Positions 49,922 through 59,289 are shown, counted from the first letter of the stretch. The stretch: 64,000 bases of DNA from Hyphomonas sp. (GCA_020638455.1 JACKIK010000002.1:186001-250000), one strand, 5' to 3'. The notes: generated by a model not told the origin, from the letters alone. Made by a program: numbers and translations.

Positions 49922-51606
49922 CGTGCAGCGTGCTCCGGCTTTGCGGGCTGCAGTTCGACCACTGCGTCGGCAGCTTCGATCAGTGCCGGCGAATGGCTCG
50001 CGAGAAGGACCGTACACTGCGACGCCAGCGACCGGATCTGCCGGATGAAATCCTCTTCAGCATCGGGATCGAGATGTGCGGTCGGCTCATCCATTAGCAG
50101 AATGGGAGATCCGCGGAGCAGGGCTCTTGCCAGTGCGATACGCTGGCGCTGGCCGCCCGACAGGCCGCCGCCGAAGCGCGACAGGCGCCGGTCAAGACCG
50201 CCTTCGGCCTTGCCGGCGAAGTCCAGGATGCCCGCCTGTTCAGCTGCCTTCCGAATTGCTTCGTCCGACGCAAGCGGCGCGGCAATGGCAATATTCTGCC
50301 GGATCGTGCCTTCCATCAGCCAGGGTGTTTGCCCGACGAAGGCCACGCTGTCCGCGAGGCTGTCTCCATCGCGGAGCGTCGTGCCGTCGATGCGGATGGC
50401 TCCGCCCGACAGCCGTGCACGGCCAATCAATGACAGGAGGCAGGTCGATTTGCCCGAGCCTGACGGACCGGAGAGCACAGTCAGCCGGCCGGGACGGGCT
50501 TCGAAATTGAGATCGTTGAGAACGGGCGCATGGCCGGGCCAACCAGGCGACGCATGTTCGAAGCAGATAGCCGGCGCACTTGTGAGCGGCGGCAGCCGGC
50601 GAATGGTCTGGCGATCGCTGCGCGCAATCCACTCCGATAGCAATTCGGCTGCGGCCATGCCATCCGCGCGATCATGGTGCAGGCCGGGGAGTTTGCGGAT
50701 CGGAGCAAAGAATTCGGGCGCCAGGATGAGTGCTGTCAGACCTTCGGACAGCGTCAACGTCTCTCCGGTCTTGAAGGGAAACACGCCGAGCAGCTTGAAG
50801 CCGACATAGACGGCAACAAGTGCGATCGAGATCGACGCGAAGAATTCCAGCACAGCGGTCGAGAGGAAGGCGACCCGCAGGATGGCCATCGTACCTTCGC
50901 GCAGGCGGTCAGATGCTGTCTGAAGCTGTGCCGTTTCGCGCCGGACGGCCCGGAAAGCGCGGATCAGGCCGGACTGGGCAGCGCGCGACTGGAACTGACC
51001 CGACAGGCTGTCGAGCGCTGCCTGCTGCGTGCGTGCACGCGATGCGGTTTCGCTGATGGTCAGCCACAGGAAAATCGGTGCAGCCAGAAGGCAGACGAAC
51101 AGAAGTGCAGCAGCCAGCCAGGTCTGCATGGCGATCGCAGCCAGGACGATGAAGGGACCGATTGCGGCGAACATCATGCCGGGCCGCCAGCGCTCGGCAT
51201 ATCCGGCAAGCTTCGCTGTGCGGTCTATGATCTGCGAGGTCCGGCTGCCGGTGTCGGCGCCGCCAAGCCATCCTGCGCCGGATTGGCTCAGCGTCTCGAA
51301 CACCTCCCGCCGTGCCGCAGTCACCATGGCGCGCCCGGCCCGCGCCAGCATCGTATCGCTGGCCCAGAGCGCTACGGTTCTCGCCGTTACGCCGAAACCA
51401 GCTACCAGCAGGCCTGTGCGGTCGAGCGCGCCCTGCGACGCAGCGCCGACGCTTTGACCGATACCCCATGCGATCGCGATCCAGCCGGCAAGTGCGACGA
51501 GCTGCAGGAGCAAGCCGGCGCGCTCGGCGCCGCGCGCGGGCGCGATCCAGCGCCGCAAGGCTGAACGCGTCCGCTGTTTCACTGCATTCGTTTCGGGGTC
51601 CGGCAT
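49915..51606 (-). CDS. cydD: CydD, ABC half-transporter for cytochrome bd assembly
   Basis: Partner of CydC (563 aa), with an N-terminal transmembrane domain and an ATPase domain. Walker A is GPSGSGKST, the signature is LSGGQRQR, and Walker B is ILLMDEPTAH. It starts in the 133-base divergent region shared with cydA, where two inverted repeats lie, so both transcription units may share a regulator. Confidence 0.91.
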   Translation of the reverse strand: MPDPETNAVKQRTRSALRRWIAPARGAERAGLLLQLVALAGWIAIAWGIGQSVGAASQGALDRTGLLVAGFGVTARTVALWASDTMLARAGRAMVTAARREVFETLSQSGAGWLGGADTGSRTSQIIDRTAKLAGYAERWRPGMMFAAIGPFIVLAAIAMQTWLAAALLFVCLLAAPIFLWLTISETASRARTQQAALDSLSGQFQSRAAQSGLIRAFRAVRRETAQLQTASDRLREGTMAILRVAFLSTAVLEFFASISIALVAVYVGFKLLGVFPFKTGETLTLSEGLTALILAPEFFAPIRKLPGLHHDRADGMAAAELLSEWIARSDRQTIRRLPPLTSAPAICFEHASPGWPGHAPVLNDLNFEARPGRLTVLSGPSGSGKSTCLLSLIGRARLSGGAIRIDGTTLRDGDSLADSVAFVGQTPWLMEGTIRQNIAIAAPLASDEAIRKAAEQAGILDFAGKAEGGLDRRLSRFGGGLSGGQRQRIALARALLRGSPILLMDEPTAHLDPDAEEDFIRQIRSLASQCTVLLASHSPALIEAADAVVELQPAKPEHAARC

Positions 51607-51628
51607 GGTGACAGATTTAGGGGCTTAA

Positions 51629-51651
51629 AAGTGTTATGCAGTATGCGACTT
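51629..51651. promoter_or_regulatory. NsrR-box-like 11-1-11 repeat upstream of cydA/cydD
   Basis: AAGTGTTATGC-A-GTATGCGACTT has the 11-1-11 layout of NsrR sites; its arms match at 7 of 11 positions. The right arm, reverse complemented (AAGTCGCATAC), matches the left arm of the site at 56207 in 9 of 11. It lies between the divergent cydD and cydA starts. Confidence 0.5.
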
Positions 51652-51654
51652 TTT

Positions 51655-51675
51655 GTGACATCGTTAGGTTGTCAC
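51655..51675. promoter_or_regulatory. Inverted repeat GTGACA-N9-TGTCAC upstream of cydA
   Basis: A second inverted repeat with perfect 6-base arms follows the first by 3 bases, 64 bases before the cydA ATG. The GTGACA/TGTCAC half resembles the TGTCACTT arm of the box at 56207. It may be a second binding site or part of the core promoter. Confidence 0.4.
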
Positions 51676-51739
51676 GCTGAAACTATGTGTGTGGCGTACA
51701 TTAGCAGACCACGATTCCCCAAACCGGGAGGCCCCCCAC

Positions 51740-53338
51740 ATGCCTGATCTCCTGCTCGCGGATTTGTCTCGCTGGCAATTCGCGCTGACAGCGCTCTACC
51801 ATTTCCTGTTTGTGCCGCTCACCCTCGGCTTGTCCATGCTGCTTGTTGTCATGGAAGGCGCGTATGTGATGACCGGGAAGGAGGTTTGGAAACGAACCAC
51901 CAAATTCTGGCAGAACCTGTTCGGCATCAACTTCGTGCTCGGTGTCGCCACCGGCATCACCATGGAATTCCAGTTCGGGATGAACTGGTCCTACTATTCG
52001 CACTATGTCGGCGACATATTCGGTGCGCCGCTCGCGATCGAGGGCCTGATGGCCTTCTTCCTCGAAGCGACGCTGGTGGGCCTCATGTTCTTCGGCTGGG
52101 ACAAGCTCTCGCGGCCGGCGCACTGGATGGTGACCTTCTTTGTCGCGCTCGGCTCAAATCTCTCGGCGCTGTGGATCCTCATCGCCAATGGATGGATGCA
52201 GCATCCCGCAGGGTCGGAGTTCAATCCGGACACGATGCGGATGGAAGTCACCAACTTCATGGAAGTGCTGTTCAATCCGACAGCCCAGGCGAAGTTCGTT
52301 CACACGGTCAGCGCCGGTTATGTCACGGCGTCGGTGTTCGTGCTTGGCATTTCGGCCTGGTACGTCCTGAAGAACCGTCATCTCGGCCTCGCCAAGCGCT
52401 CGATGGCCGTGGCGGCCAGCTTCGGTCTCCTGTCGGCCCTGTCGGTCGTCGTGCTCGGTGACGAGAGCGGCTACACGATCACGGATAACCAGAAAATGAA
52501 GATGGCTGCCCTCGAGGCGATGTGGGAGACGGAGCCCGCACCTGCGGGCGTTGCCGTCTTCGGCATTCCCGACGAGAAGGCGCACACGACCCATTTCGAG
52601 GTCAAGATTCCTTATGTGCTTGGCCTGATCGCGACGCGGTCTCTGGACGGCGAAGTGGAAGGGATCGTGCCGTTGGTCGACACGGCCAAGGAGCGGATCC
52701 GGAATGGCATCCTTGCGTATTCTGCCGTTCAGGCCCTCAACGCGAATCCCGGTGACGTGGCGGCGCGTGAAGTCTTTGAGGCGACGAAGACGAACCTCGG
52801 CTATGCCATGCTGCTGAAGCGCTATGTCGATGACCCGGCCACGGCCGATGAGGCGACGATCGAGAAGGCCGCGTGGGATACGGTTCCGAACGTAGCGCTG
52901 TCGTTCTACTCTTTCCGCCTGATGATGGGGCTCGGTTTCCTGTTCATCGCGATGTTTGCGACAGCGTTTTACTTCATCAGCCTGAAGCGGAACGTGCCGC
53001 GCTGGTTCCTGCGGCTCGCTTTCTTTGCCATTCCGCTTCCGTGGATTGCTGCCGAACTCGGATGGATCCTCGCCGAAGCCGGACGGCAGCCATGGGTGAT
53101 CGACGGCGTGCTGCCGACCTTCATGGGCGTCTCCAGCCTGACGGTGCAGCAGGTGATCATGACCATGGTCGGCTTCACGCTGCTCTATGGAACGCTTGCT
53201 ATCATCGAAATCAGCCTCATGGTTCGCGCCGTGAAGCTGGGACCGGGCGCGCGCATCCTGCCCAAGGGCGGCGGCGGTGGCGATGCCTTGAACGAGCGGG
53301 TGCCAGCGGCGCCGCGCACCATCCAGTTTGACCAATAG
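51740..53338 (+). CDS. cydA: Cytochrome bd ubiquinol oxidase subunit I
   Basis: Heme-bearing subunit (532 aa) of the high-affinity terminal oxidase cytochrome bd. The heme ligand His in LTALYHFLF (about residue 19), the second His in FVHTVSAGY (about 186) and the Q-loop segment KIPYVLGLIATRSL are visible. Length and Q-loop are like the E. coli long-loop type. The ATG at 51740 has GGGAGG upstream; the frame back to 51689 is not needed. Confidence 0.96.
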   Translation: MPDLLLADLSRWQFALTALYHFLFVPLTLGLSMLLVVMEGAYVMTGKEVWKRTTKFWQNLFGINFVLGVATGITMEFQFGMNWSYYSHYVGDIFGAPLAIEGLMAFFLEATLVGLMFFGWDKLSRPAHWMVTFFVALGSNLSALWILIANGWMQHPAGSEFNPDTMRMEVTNFMEVLFNPTAQAKFVHTVSAGYVTASVFVLGISAWYVLKNRHLGLAKRSMAVAASFGLLSALSVVVLGDESGYTITDNQKMKMAALEAMWETEPAPAGVAVFGIPDEKAHTTHFEVKIPYVLGLIATRSLDGEVEGIVPLVDTAKERIRNGILAYSAVQALNANPGDVAAREVFEATKTNLGYAMLLKRYVDDPATADEATIEKAAWDTVPNVALSFYSFRLMMGLGFLFIAMFATAFYFISLKRNVPRWFLRLAFFAIPLPWIAAELGWILAEAGRQPWVIDGVLPTFMGVSSLTVQQVIMTMVGFTLLYGTLAIIEISLMVRAVKLGPGARILPKGGGGGDALNERVPAAPRTIQFDQ

Positions 53339-53350
53339 GAGGACCCGGCA

Positions 53351-54493
53351 ATGGAACTTCCTCTCGACTATGCGACGCTGAAAGTCCTCTGGTGGGGCCT
53401 CGTTGGTGTCCTGCTCATCGGCTATGCCCTGACGGACGGATACGATCTGGGGGTCGCGTCGCTGCTGCCCTTCGTCGCCCGAAACGACAAGGAACGCCGC
53501 CTCGTCATCAACTCCATCGGTCCGACCTGGGAAGGGCATCAGGTCTGGCTGATTACCGGCGGCGGCGCCCTGTTTGCAGCGTGGCCCTATGTCTACGCGA
53601 TCAGCTTTTCCGGCTTTTACCTCGCCATGTTCGTGGTGCTGGCGGCGCTGATCCTGCGGCCTGTCGGCTTCAAGTACCGGTCGAAGCGGCCGAGCCCCGC
53701 CTGGCGCTCGGGATGGGACTGGGCCCTGTTTGTCGGCGGTTTCGTCCCGGCACTGATCTTCGGTGTGGCGCTGGGCAACGTGTTGCAGGGCGTACCGTTC
53801 GATATCGACCGGACCCTGCGGGCGACCTATGATGGCGGCCTTTTTGGCCTGCTCAACCCGTTCGCCTTGCTTTGCGGCCTCGCTTCCGTCGCCATGCTGG
53901 TTGTCCATGGCGCCTCATGGCTGGTCGTGAAGATCGAGCATGGGCCTGTGATGGATCGTGCGGCGAAGTTCGGCCAGATCGCAGCACTGGCGGTCATCGT
54001 GTTCTATGCCCTTGCCGGCGTATGGCTCGCCTTCGGCGCCATGGGCTACAAAGTGGTTGGCGAACTGGATCCGAATGGCGTGGCGAACCCATTGCGCAAG
54101 GAAGTCGTGGTCGAGGCGGGTGCCTGGCTCACCAATTACGGCAAGTATCCGTGGATGATCCTTGCGCCGCTCCTTGGCTTCGCCGGGTCGGCACTCGCCT
54201 TTGTCGGCCTGCGCGGCAAGTCTGCGCTTGCGCTGGTTGGATCGGCACTGGCCGCAACGGGCATAGTCGCATCGGTCGGCACATCGATGTTCCCCTTCAT
54301 CCTGCCGAGCTCGAAGAATCCCAATGCCAGCCTGACGGTCTGGGATAGCTCGTCGAGCCATCTCACCCTGTTCATCATGCTGATCGTGACTGTGATCTTC
54401 GTGCCCATCATCCTCGCCTACACGGCTTGGGTGTTCAAAGTGCTGTGGGGCCGCCTGACCATCGAAGAAGCCAACGCAACGGGCACCTACTAA
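53351..54493 (+). CDS. cydB: Cytochrome bd ubiquinol oxidase subunit II
   Basis: Membrane subunit (380 aa) that pairs with CydA, with about eight helices. The N-terminal YALTDGYDLGVASLLPF and the GPTWEGHQVWLI segment are CydB hallmarks. It starts 12 bases after cydA and is followed 17 bases later by cydX. Confidence 0.96.
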   Translation: MELPLDYATLKVLWWGLVGVLLIGYALTDGYDLGVASLLPFVARNDKERRLVINSIGPTWEGHQVWLITGGGALFAAWPYVYAISFSGFYLAMFVVLAALILRPVGFKYRSKRPSPAWRSGWDWALFVGGFVPALIFGVALGNVLQGVPFDIDRTLRATYDGGLFGLLNPFALLCGLASVAMLVVHGASWLVVKIEHGPVMDRAAKFGQIAALAVIVFYALAGVWLAFGAMGYKVVGELDPNGVANPLRKEVVVEAGAWLTNYGKYPWMILAPLLGFAGSALAFVGLRGKSALALVGSALAATGIVASVGTSMFPFILPSSKNPNASLTVWDSSSSHLTLFIMLIVTVIFVPIILAYTAWVFKVLWGRLTIEEANATGTY

Positions 54494-54510
54494 GCAGAAG
54501 GAAGACTGAC

Positions 54511-54630
54511 ATGTGGTATTTCAGCTGGATTCTCGGTCTCGGCCTCGCGCTGACCTTCGGCATCCTCAATGCGATGTGGAATGAAGTGGCGATGACGGAA
54601 GCCGGAGAAGAAGACCTGGAGATCGACTGA
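54511..54630 (+). CDS. cydX: CydX, small subunit of cytochrome bd
   Basis: Single-helix peptide of 39 aa (MWYFSWILGLGLA... followed by NAMWNE) that stabilises the CydAB hemes. The Trp-rich start and acidic tail (GEEDLEID-like) match CydX/YbgT. An in-frame upstream start at 54427 would lie inside cydB. GAAGGAAGA lies 7 bases before the ATG. Confidence 0.95.
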   Translation: MWYFSWILGLGLALTFGILNAMWNEVAMTEAGEEDLEID

Positions 54631-55184
54631 TGAGACATCGGAAGGCATGCGGGTGTGCTGCGGCGATCGGCCTTGCCGCAGGGGGCCTTGGATCGGGCAT
54701 GGCGGAAGCTGGCCCTACACCGCTCCCGGCCGAGGTCGTCGAGGCGATGAACGAGGCGCTTGCGGACGAGCGCAAGGCCCACGCGACCTATGAGGCGATC
54801 CTGGACCGGTTTGGCGATGTCCGGCCGTTTGTGAACATCGTTCAAGCCGAGCAGCGGCATATCGACATGCTCCTGCCGCTCTACGCGCGCTACGATGTGA
54901 CCCCGCCGGCAGATGAAACGGTGATTTCCGAAGCGGTCCAGACGGAAGACATGCTTGGACTCTGCCGGATCGGCGTCCAGGCCGAGATCGACAATGTCCG
55001 TCTCTATGACGACCAGCTCCTGCCGGCTGTCGCGGACTATCCGGATATTTCGGCGGTCATGCAGCGCCTCCGCGATGCCTCCCAGAACAACCACTTGCCG
55101 GCTTTCCAGCGTTGTGTAGATCGTGGCGGTCAACCTGGCCGCGGGCCGGGCGGCGGCTTCGGTCGCCGACACGGTCAGGGCTGA
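54630..55184 (+). CDS. DUF2202/ferritin-like exported protein
   Basis: Protein of 184 aa with an N-terminal signal (about residues 1-26) and a ferritin-like helical domain. DERKAHATYEAI and QAEQRHIDML supply ExxH-type ligands for a possible diiron site (about residues 47-50 and 72-75). The C-terminal tail is Gly/Arg-rich. Its ATG overlaps the cydX stop by one base (TGATG), so it belongs to the cyd transcript. Its function is unknown; a role in oxidative or nitrosative defence is plausible. Confidence 0.75.
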   Translation: MRHRKACGCAAAIGLAAGGLGSGMAEAGPTPLPAEVVEAMNEALADERKAHATYEAILDRFGDVRPFVNIVQAEQRHIDMLLPLYARYDVTPPADETVISEAVQTEDMLGLCRIGVQAEIDNVRLYDDQLLPAVADYPDISAVMQRLRDASQNNHLPAFQRCVDRGGQPGRGPGGGFGRRHGQG

Positions 55185-55193
55185 GGGGGAGAC

Positions 55194-55688
55194 ATGAAGT
55201 CGATATTGTCCGCATTCGGGCTCATCCTGTTCGGATTGCTCATGGGCGTCGGCGTCATGCGCTATGCCTCGACCGAGCAGGCATTGCGCAGGCAGGTGTC
55301 TGAAACCGCGCCACGCCCGGAGCGGGCTACCGATGGCCGGCTGGCTCTTTATCTGACTGCGGACGAACGCGCGCATGTCAGCGCTGAGATGCTGCAGTTC
55401 CTTCAGGGCGTGCAGACGATCAGTGCCGCTGTATCGGATGAGGACCGCGAGACCATCCAGGCGACCGCCGACAATCTGCGCCGTGGCAACGGGCAGGGCA
55501 TGGGAGTTCAGATGAAGGCCCCTGATGGCTTTCGCCAGATCGGTCAGTCATTGCGCCAGGAATTCGGATCGATTGCGGACATGTCGTTGACATCCGACAT
55601 GACGGATATTCAGCAGTCCCTGAGCGACGCGATGACGAATTGCGTCGCGTGCCATGGCACTTACACGGTCGTCGAAGTCAGCGATTAG
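55194..55688 (+). CDS. Membrane-anchored c-type cytochrome, cytochrome c'-like
   Basis: Protein of 164 aa with an N-terminal helix (about residues 3-21) and a single heme motif CVACH near the C-terminus (about 150-154). The helical middle and C-terminal heme site resemble cytochrome c', a family that binds NO. A classic cytochrome c' is soluble, so this is an anchored variant or a different small cytochrome. It follows the ferritin-like gene by 9 bases. Confidence 0.72.
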   Translation: MKSILSAFGLILFGLLMGVGVMRYASTEQALRRQVSETAPRPERATDGRLALYLTADERAHVSAEMLQFLQGVQTISAAVSDEDRETIQATADNLRRGNGQGMGVQMKAPDGFRQIGQSLRQEFGSIADMSLTSDMTDIQQSLSDAMTNCVACHGTYTVVEVSD

Positions 55689-55691
55689 TGC

Positions 55692-56150
55692 TCAGCAGGC
55701 CGCGCTCTGCATGTCCTGATGGCGCTCCAGCCGTTCCAGCAGAACCGGACCATTGGTGACCAGGTCGGCCAGTGTCACCTTGTCGAGTTCTGCGAGGAAG
55801 GCCCGCAGGCCGGTGCGGAACAGCGTGCTCAGCTTGCAGACGCCGACGATGGGGCAGGTGTTGGAGCAGGGATTGAAGCACTCGACGATTTCCATGTCCC
55901 CTTCGGTCTGCCTGACAACCTCGCCGACGATAATCGTCTCGGGTGGCTGGCCAAGCCGCACGCCGCCAGTCCTCCCGCGAACGTTTTCCAGGTAGCCGAG
56001 CTTGCCAAGTTGCCGCGCTGCTTTCAGGAGATGTGCTTTTGAAATTCCATGCGCTTCCGCAACATCCTGGATGCGGATCAGTTCACCGGGATGCAGCGCG
56101 CAGAACATGAGTGTTCTGAGCGCGTAATTCGTATATGCAGTCAGCCGCAC
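55692..56150 (-). CDS. Rrf2-family regulator, NsrR-like
   Basis: Winged-helix Rrf2 regulator (152 aa from the GTG at 56150). The start VRLTAYTNYALRTLMF matches NsrR-type proteins. The cysteine set C-x3-C-x3-C-x5-C (CFNPCSNTCPIVGVC, about residues 93-107) can bind an Fe-S cluster sensitive to NO. GGAG lies 9 bases before the GTG; a longer GTG at 56183 is possible. It converges on the cyd genes and has a 23-bp box upstream. IscR- or RirA-like identity is less likely. Confidence 0.85.
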   Translation of the reverse strand: MRLTAYTNYALRTLMFCALHPGELIRIQDVAEAHGISKAHLLKAARQLGKLGYLENVRGRTGGVRLGQPPETIIVGEVVRQTEGDMEIVECFNPCSNTCPIVGVCKLSTLFRTGLRAFLAELDKVTLADLVTNGPVLLERLERHQDMQSAAC

Positions 56151-56206
56151 CGAGGCATTCTCCAACTGTTTTGCTTGCCGCACATCAAAGCAGGCATTCC
56201 GGATTA

Positions 56207-56229
56207 AAGTGGCATATTATTTGTCACTT
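56207..56229. promoter_or_regulatory. NsrR-box-like 23-bp inverted repeat
   Basis: AAGTGGCATAT-T-ATTTGTCACTT has 11-base arms matching at 9 of 11 positions, the layout of NsrR sites. It lies 57 bases upstream of the NsrR-like GTG at 56150, so autoregulation is likely. The rest of the 196-base spacer (56151-56346) is AT-rich, with no other clear signal. Confidence 0.65.
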
Positions 56230-56346
56230 ATAATCAGGTAAAGCCAAAACGTGCGAACAACACTCCCCCAATTTCGACCATTTTGCCTGCGCTGGCCGGG
56301 GCAGGAATACGCGAAGTTGCGTATGTGACTATATTGCGAAGCGGTT

Positions 56347-57492
56347 TCAGGCGCCGAGCAGGCCGCGGTTTGCGAGATTGGTCATCAGGTCGGAAAGGCC
56401 GAACGTCCAGGCAGGCGCGTCCCGGGATGTCGCCACGCCATTCACGAGCCGGCCAAGGCGGCGGGACGAGACGCTGACAATGTCGCCGATCATGTGGGTG
56501 AAACCGCCACCCGCGCCCTCCCTGTCCTTGGTCGGGGCAAACATGGTGCCGAGGAAGAGCGCGAAGCCATCCGGATACTGGTGTTCGCTGAGCGCCTGTC
56601 GGACCAGATCTTCGGGCTGGCGGCTGATCTGGCTCATCGAGTTGACGCCGGAGAGCTCGAAACCGTCAGGGCCGCGGATCGACAGGGCGACCTCCATCGA
56701 TCGCACGTCGTCCATCGTGAAGGCGTCGTCGAACAGGCGGATGAAAGGGCCCATCGCGCAGGACGCGTTGTTGTCCTTTGCCTTGCCGAGGAGGAGGGCG
56801 GAGCGGCCTTCGAAGTCGCGGAGATTGACGTCGTTTCCCAGAGTCGCGCCAACGGGCCGCCCGAGCCTGTCCGAGATCACGACGACTTCCGGCTCCGGAT
56901 TGTTCCAGCTGGAGTCGGACCGCACGCCGACGCTCTGCCCCCATCCGACGGAGGCGAGCACGGGGCATTTGGTGAAAATCTCGGCATCCGGCCCGATCGC
57001 GACTTCAAGGTATTGCGACCAGAGCTGGCTGGCGATCAGTGTCTGCTTGAGCCGGGCGGCCTTTTCCGAGCCGGGCTCGACGGCGCGCAGGTCCCCGCCG
57101 ATCGCCGTTTCCAGCTGCGTCCGGATATCTGCCGCGGCATCGGCATTTCCGCGCGCACGCTCTTCGATCACCCGTTCGAGGGTCGAGACGGCGAACGTCA
57201 CGCCGGCCGCCTTGATGCACTGCAGGTCGACGGGCGCGAGCAGGCGGCCGCGTCCCCGCGCTCCGGCGGCCAGGTTCAACTGCTCGAGTCTCCCCACTGT
57301 CTGGCCTCGTCCGGCATCGATCTCTGCAGAGAGGAGCTGGGCGACAGTTGGCGCGGCGGCTGACATGTCGAACACGGTGCCGCCAACGACCAGGACGGGG
57401 GTCGGGCCTTCGCCGAAATCGATGCGGCCCGCAAAGCGCCCCTCTTGCCAGTCCTCGGGCATGTCGACGTCAACATCAAACAGGTTTTCCAT
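56347..57492 (-). CDS. Fumarylacetoacetate hydrolase-family protein
   Basis: FAH-family protein (381 aa). The metal-binding core is represented by PEPEVVVISD, VGATLGNDVNLRDFEGRS and the catalytic region KAKDNNASCAMGPFI. Members near ketoglutarate-semialdehyde dehydrogenases are often 2-keto-3-deoxy-pentonate dehydratases of oxidative pentose routes. It lies 4 bases after the aldehyde dehydrogenase gene, so a pathway link is likely; the exact substrate is unknown. Confidence 0.8.
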   Translation of the reverse strand: MENLFDVDVDMPEDWQEGRFAGRIDFGEGPTPVLVVGGTVFDMSAAAPTVAQLLSAEIDAGRGQTVGRLEQLNLAAGARGRGRLLAPVDLQCIKAAGVTFAVSTLERVIEERARGNADAAADIRTQLETAIGGDLRAVEPGSEKAARLKQTLIASQLWSQYLEVAIGPDAEIFTKCPVLASVGWGQSVGVRSDSSWNNPEPEVVVISDRLGRPVGATLGNDVNLRDFEGRSALLLGKAKDNNASCAMGPFIRLFDDAFTMDDVRSMEVALSIRGPDGFELSGVNSMSQISRQPEDLVRQALSEHQYPDGFALFLGTMFAPTKDREGAGGGFTHMIGDIVSVSSRRLGRLVNGVATSRDAPAWTFGLSDLMTNLANRGLLGA

Positions 57493-57496
57493 CGGA

Positions 57497-59065
57497 CTAG
57501 TACGCTCCGTCTATGCGGCGCCGAGCGCCCGTTGGGTTGGTGTCCTGCAACTCGTCCGGGAGAAGGTTGTCGGGGAAGTTCTGGTAGCAGACGGGGCGCA
57601 GGAAGCGGTCGATCGCGAGACTGCCGACCGATGTCGTCCGGCTGTCACTGGTCGCCGGGAAGGGGCCGCCATGCACCATCGTATGCGAAACCTCGACGCC
57701 GGTGGGAAAGCCATTGACGAGGATCCGCCCAGCGAGCCGCTCCAGCATCGGAAGGATGGGACGGGCAAGGGTGCTGTCACCCGGCTCCAGGTGCAGGGTG
57801 GCGGTAAGCTGGCCTTCCATATCCGACAGCACCTCCATGGCTTCGCCGGCAGACCTGCATGTGACGACAATGCTCGACGCGCCAAAATTCTCGTGCCGGA
57901 GTGAAGGTTCTGACAGGAACTGCGCAGCATCGGTTTCAAGCACGCAAGCCGGAGCAAGTCGGTCGCTTTCTGCGCCCTTCGCCAGTACCTGCACACCTTC
58001 CGTGTGCGCATAATCATCAAGCCCCGCGACATAGGCCCTGGCGATGCCGTCCGTGAGCATCGCCTGTGCGGCGCTTGCAGAGATTGCCTCGGCGAGGGTT
58101 GTCCTGAACGCCGCCAGGGCGTCGCTGCCGGAGGTAATGACGAGAACGACGCCCGGATTGGTGCAGAACTGGCCGGCCCCCAATGTCACCGAGGCCGCAA
58201 GCCCTTCCGCGATCTGCGCGCCTCGAGCCTGCAGCGCTTCAGGAAAGACGAGGACCGGATTGACGCTCGACATTTCTGCGAACACTGGGATCGGTTCGGG
58301 GCGGCTGGCGGCCATCGCGAAGATCGCCATGCCGCCTTGCCTGGATCCGGTGAAGCCTACCGCCTTGATCGAAGGATGCCGGACGAGCGCCTCACCGACG
58401 GAACGGCCGCCATGCAGCATCGAGAAGAAGCCTGGCGGCATTCCCACAGCCTCGACGGCGCGCGAAATTGCGGTGCCGACCAGTTCGGACGTGCCGGGAT
58501 GGGCGGGGTGCGCCTTGGCGACAACAGGACATCCGGCTGCGATGGCGGACGCTGTGTCGCCGCCGGCGACCGAGAAGGCCAGCGGGAAATTGCTTGCACC
58601 GAACACGGCGACGGGGCCGATCGGGACGCGCCGCATGCGCAGGTCGGGTCGTGGCAGTGGTTGCCGGTCCGGAAGTGCATGGTCGATTCGCAGGCCGCGC
58701 CAGTGCCCGGCCCGCACTTCATCGGCAAACAGACGCAGCTGGCCCGTCGTGCGACCCAGCTCGCCCTCGATCCGCGCCTGTGGCAGCGCGGTCTCCTGCA
58801 TGACGCGCGGAACGAGCGTATCCCTGATAGACAGCAATTCCTCCGCAATCCGCTCCAGCAGGACGGCGCGCAGTTCGGCCGGCTGCGGCATCGTTTCTTC
58901 GAATGCAGTCCAGGCTGCGGAGCACGCCGCATCGACGTCGGCCTCGGATGCATCCTGGAATACGGGCTCCAGCAGGGTGCCGCAGGCAGGGTTCATGGCC
59001 CTGTTCGGCGCGCCGGTGCCCGGTCGGAGCTCTCCCGCAATCAGGTTATGTCCGGTCAGGCTCAT
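57497..59065 (-). CDS. Aldehyde dehydrogenase, 2,5-dioxovalerate (ketoglutarate semialdehyde) type
   Basis: NADP+-type aldehyde dehydrogenase (522 aa). Motifs are FGASNFPLAFSVAGGDTASA, the nucleotide-binding GFTGSRQGG, the catalytic Glu in FAEMSSVNP and the Cys in GAGQFCTNPG (about residue 307). The long N-terminus and the HGGPFPATSDSRTTSVG tail are typical of 2,5-dioxovalerate dehydrogenases, which yield 2-oxoglutarate from pentonates or hexarates. It heads a two-gene operon with the FAH-family gene. Confidence 0.88.
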   Translation of the reverse strand: MSLTGHNLIAGELRPGTGAPNRAMNPACGTLLEPVFQDASEADVDAACSAAWTAFEETMPQPAELRAVLLERIAEELLSIRDTLVPRVMQETALPQARIEGELGRTTGQLRLFADEVRAGHWRGLRIDHALPDRQPLPRPDLRMRRVPIGPVAVFGASNFPLAFSVAGGDTASAIAAGCPVVAKAHPAHPGTSELVGTAISRAVEAVGMPPGFFSMLHGGRSVGEALVRHPSIKAVGFTGSRQGGMAIFAMAASRPEPIPVFAEMSSVNPVLVFPEALQARGAQIAEGLAASVTLGAGQFCTNPGVVLVITSGSDALAAFRTTLAEAISASAAQAMLTDGIARAYVAGLDDYAHTEGVQVLAKGAESDRLAPACVLETDAAQFLSEPSLRHENFGASSIVVTCRSAGEAMEVLSDMEGQLTATLHLEPGDSTLARPILPMLERLAGRILVNGFPTGVEVSHTMVHGGPFPATSDSRTTSVGSLAIDRFLRPVCYQNFPDNLLPDELQDTNPTGARRRIDGAY

Positions 59066-59289
59066 TCAGCACTCTCCAGGAAATATACACTCATCCGACA
59101 ATGGTAGCGTTATCAAAATCGTGGTCCAGCAAAAACGCCCGCCGAATGCCCAACAGGAGGCTGACTCCGCCAGACAGGTGCGGCATGGCATCCTGGCGGG
59201 GATTTTTGCAGAGTGAGGTCCGGTCGCAGCCGGGATTCGCGGGAATGCCGGCTTGCGCAAGCAGGGATCATCACGAGGGGGTTGGCAAC

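Noticed and set aside
52154..53908. 584-codon minus-strand frame opposite cydAB
   Set aside because: Shadow of cydA and cydB, which carry the known heme-ligand motifs.
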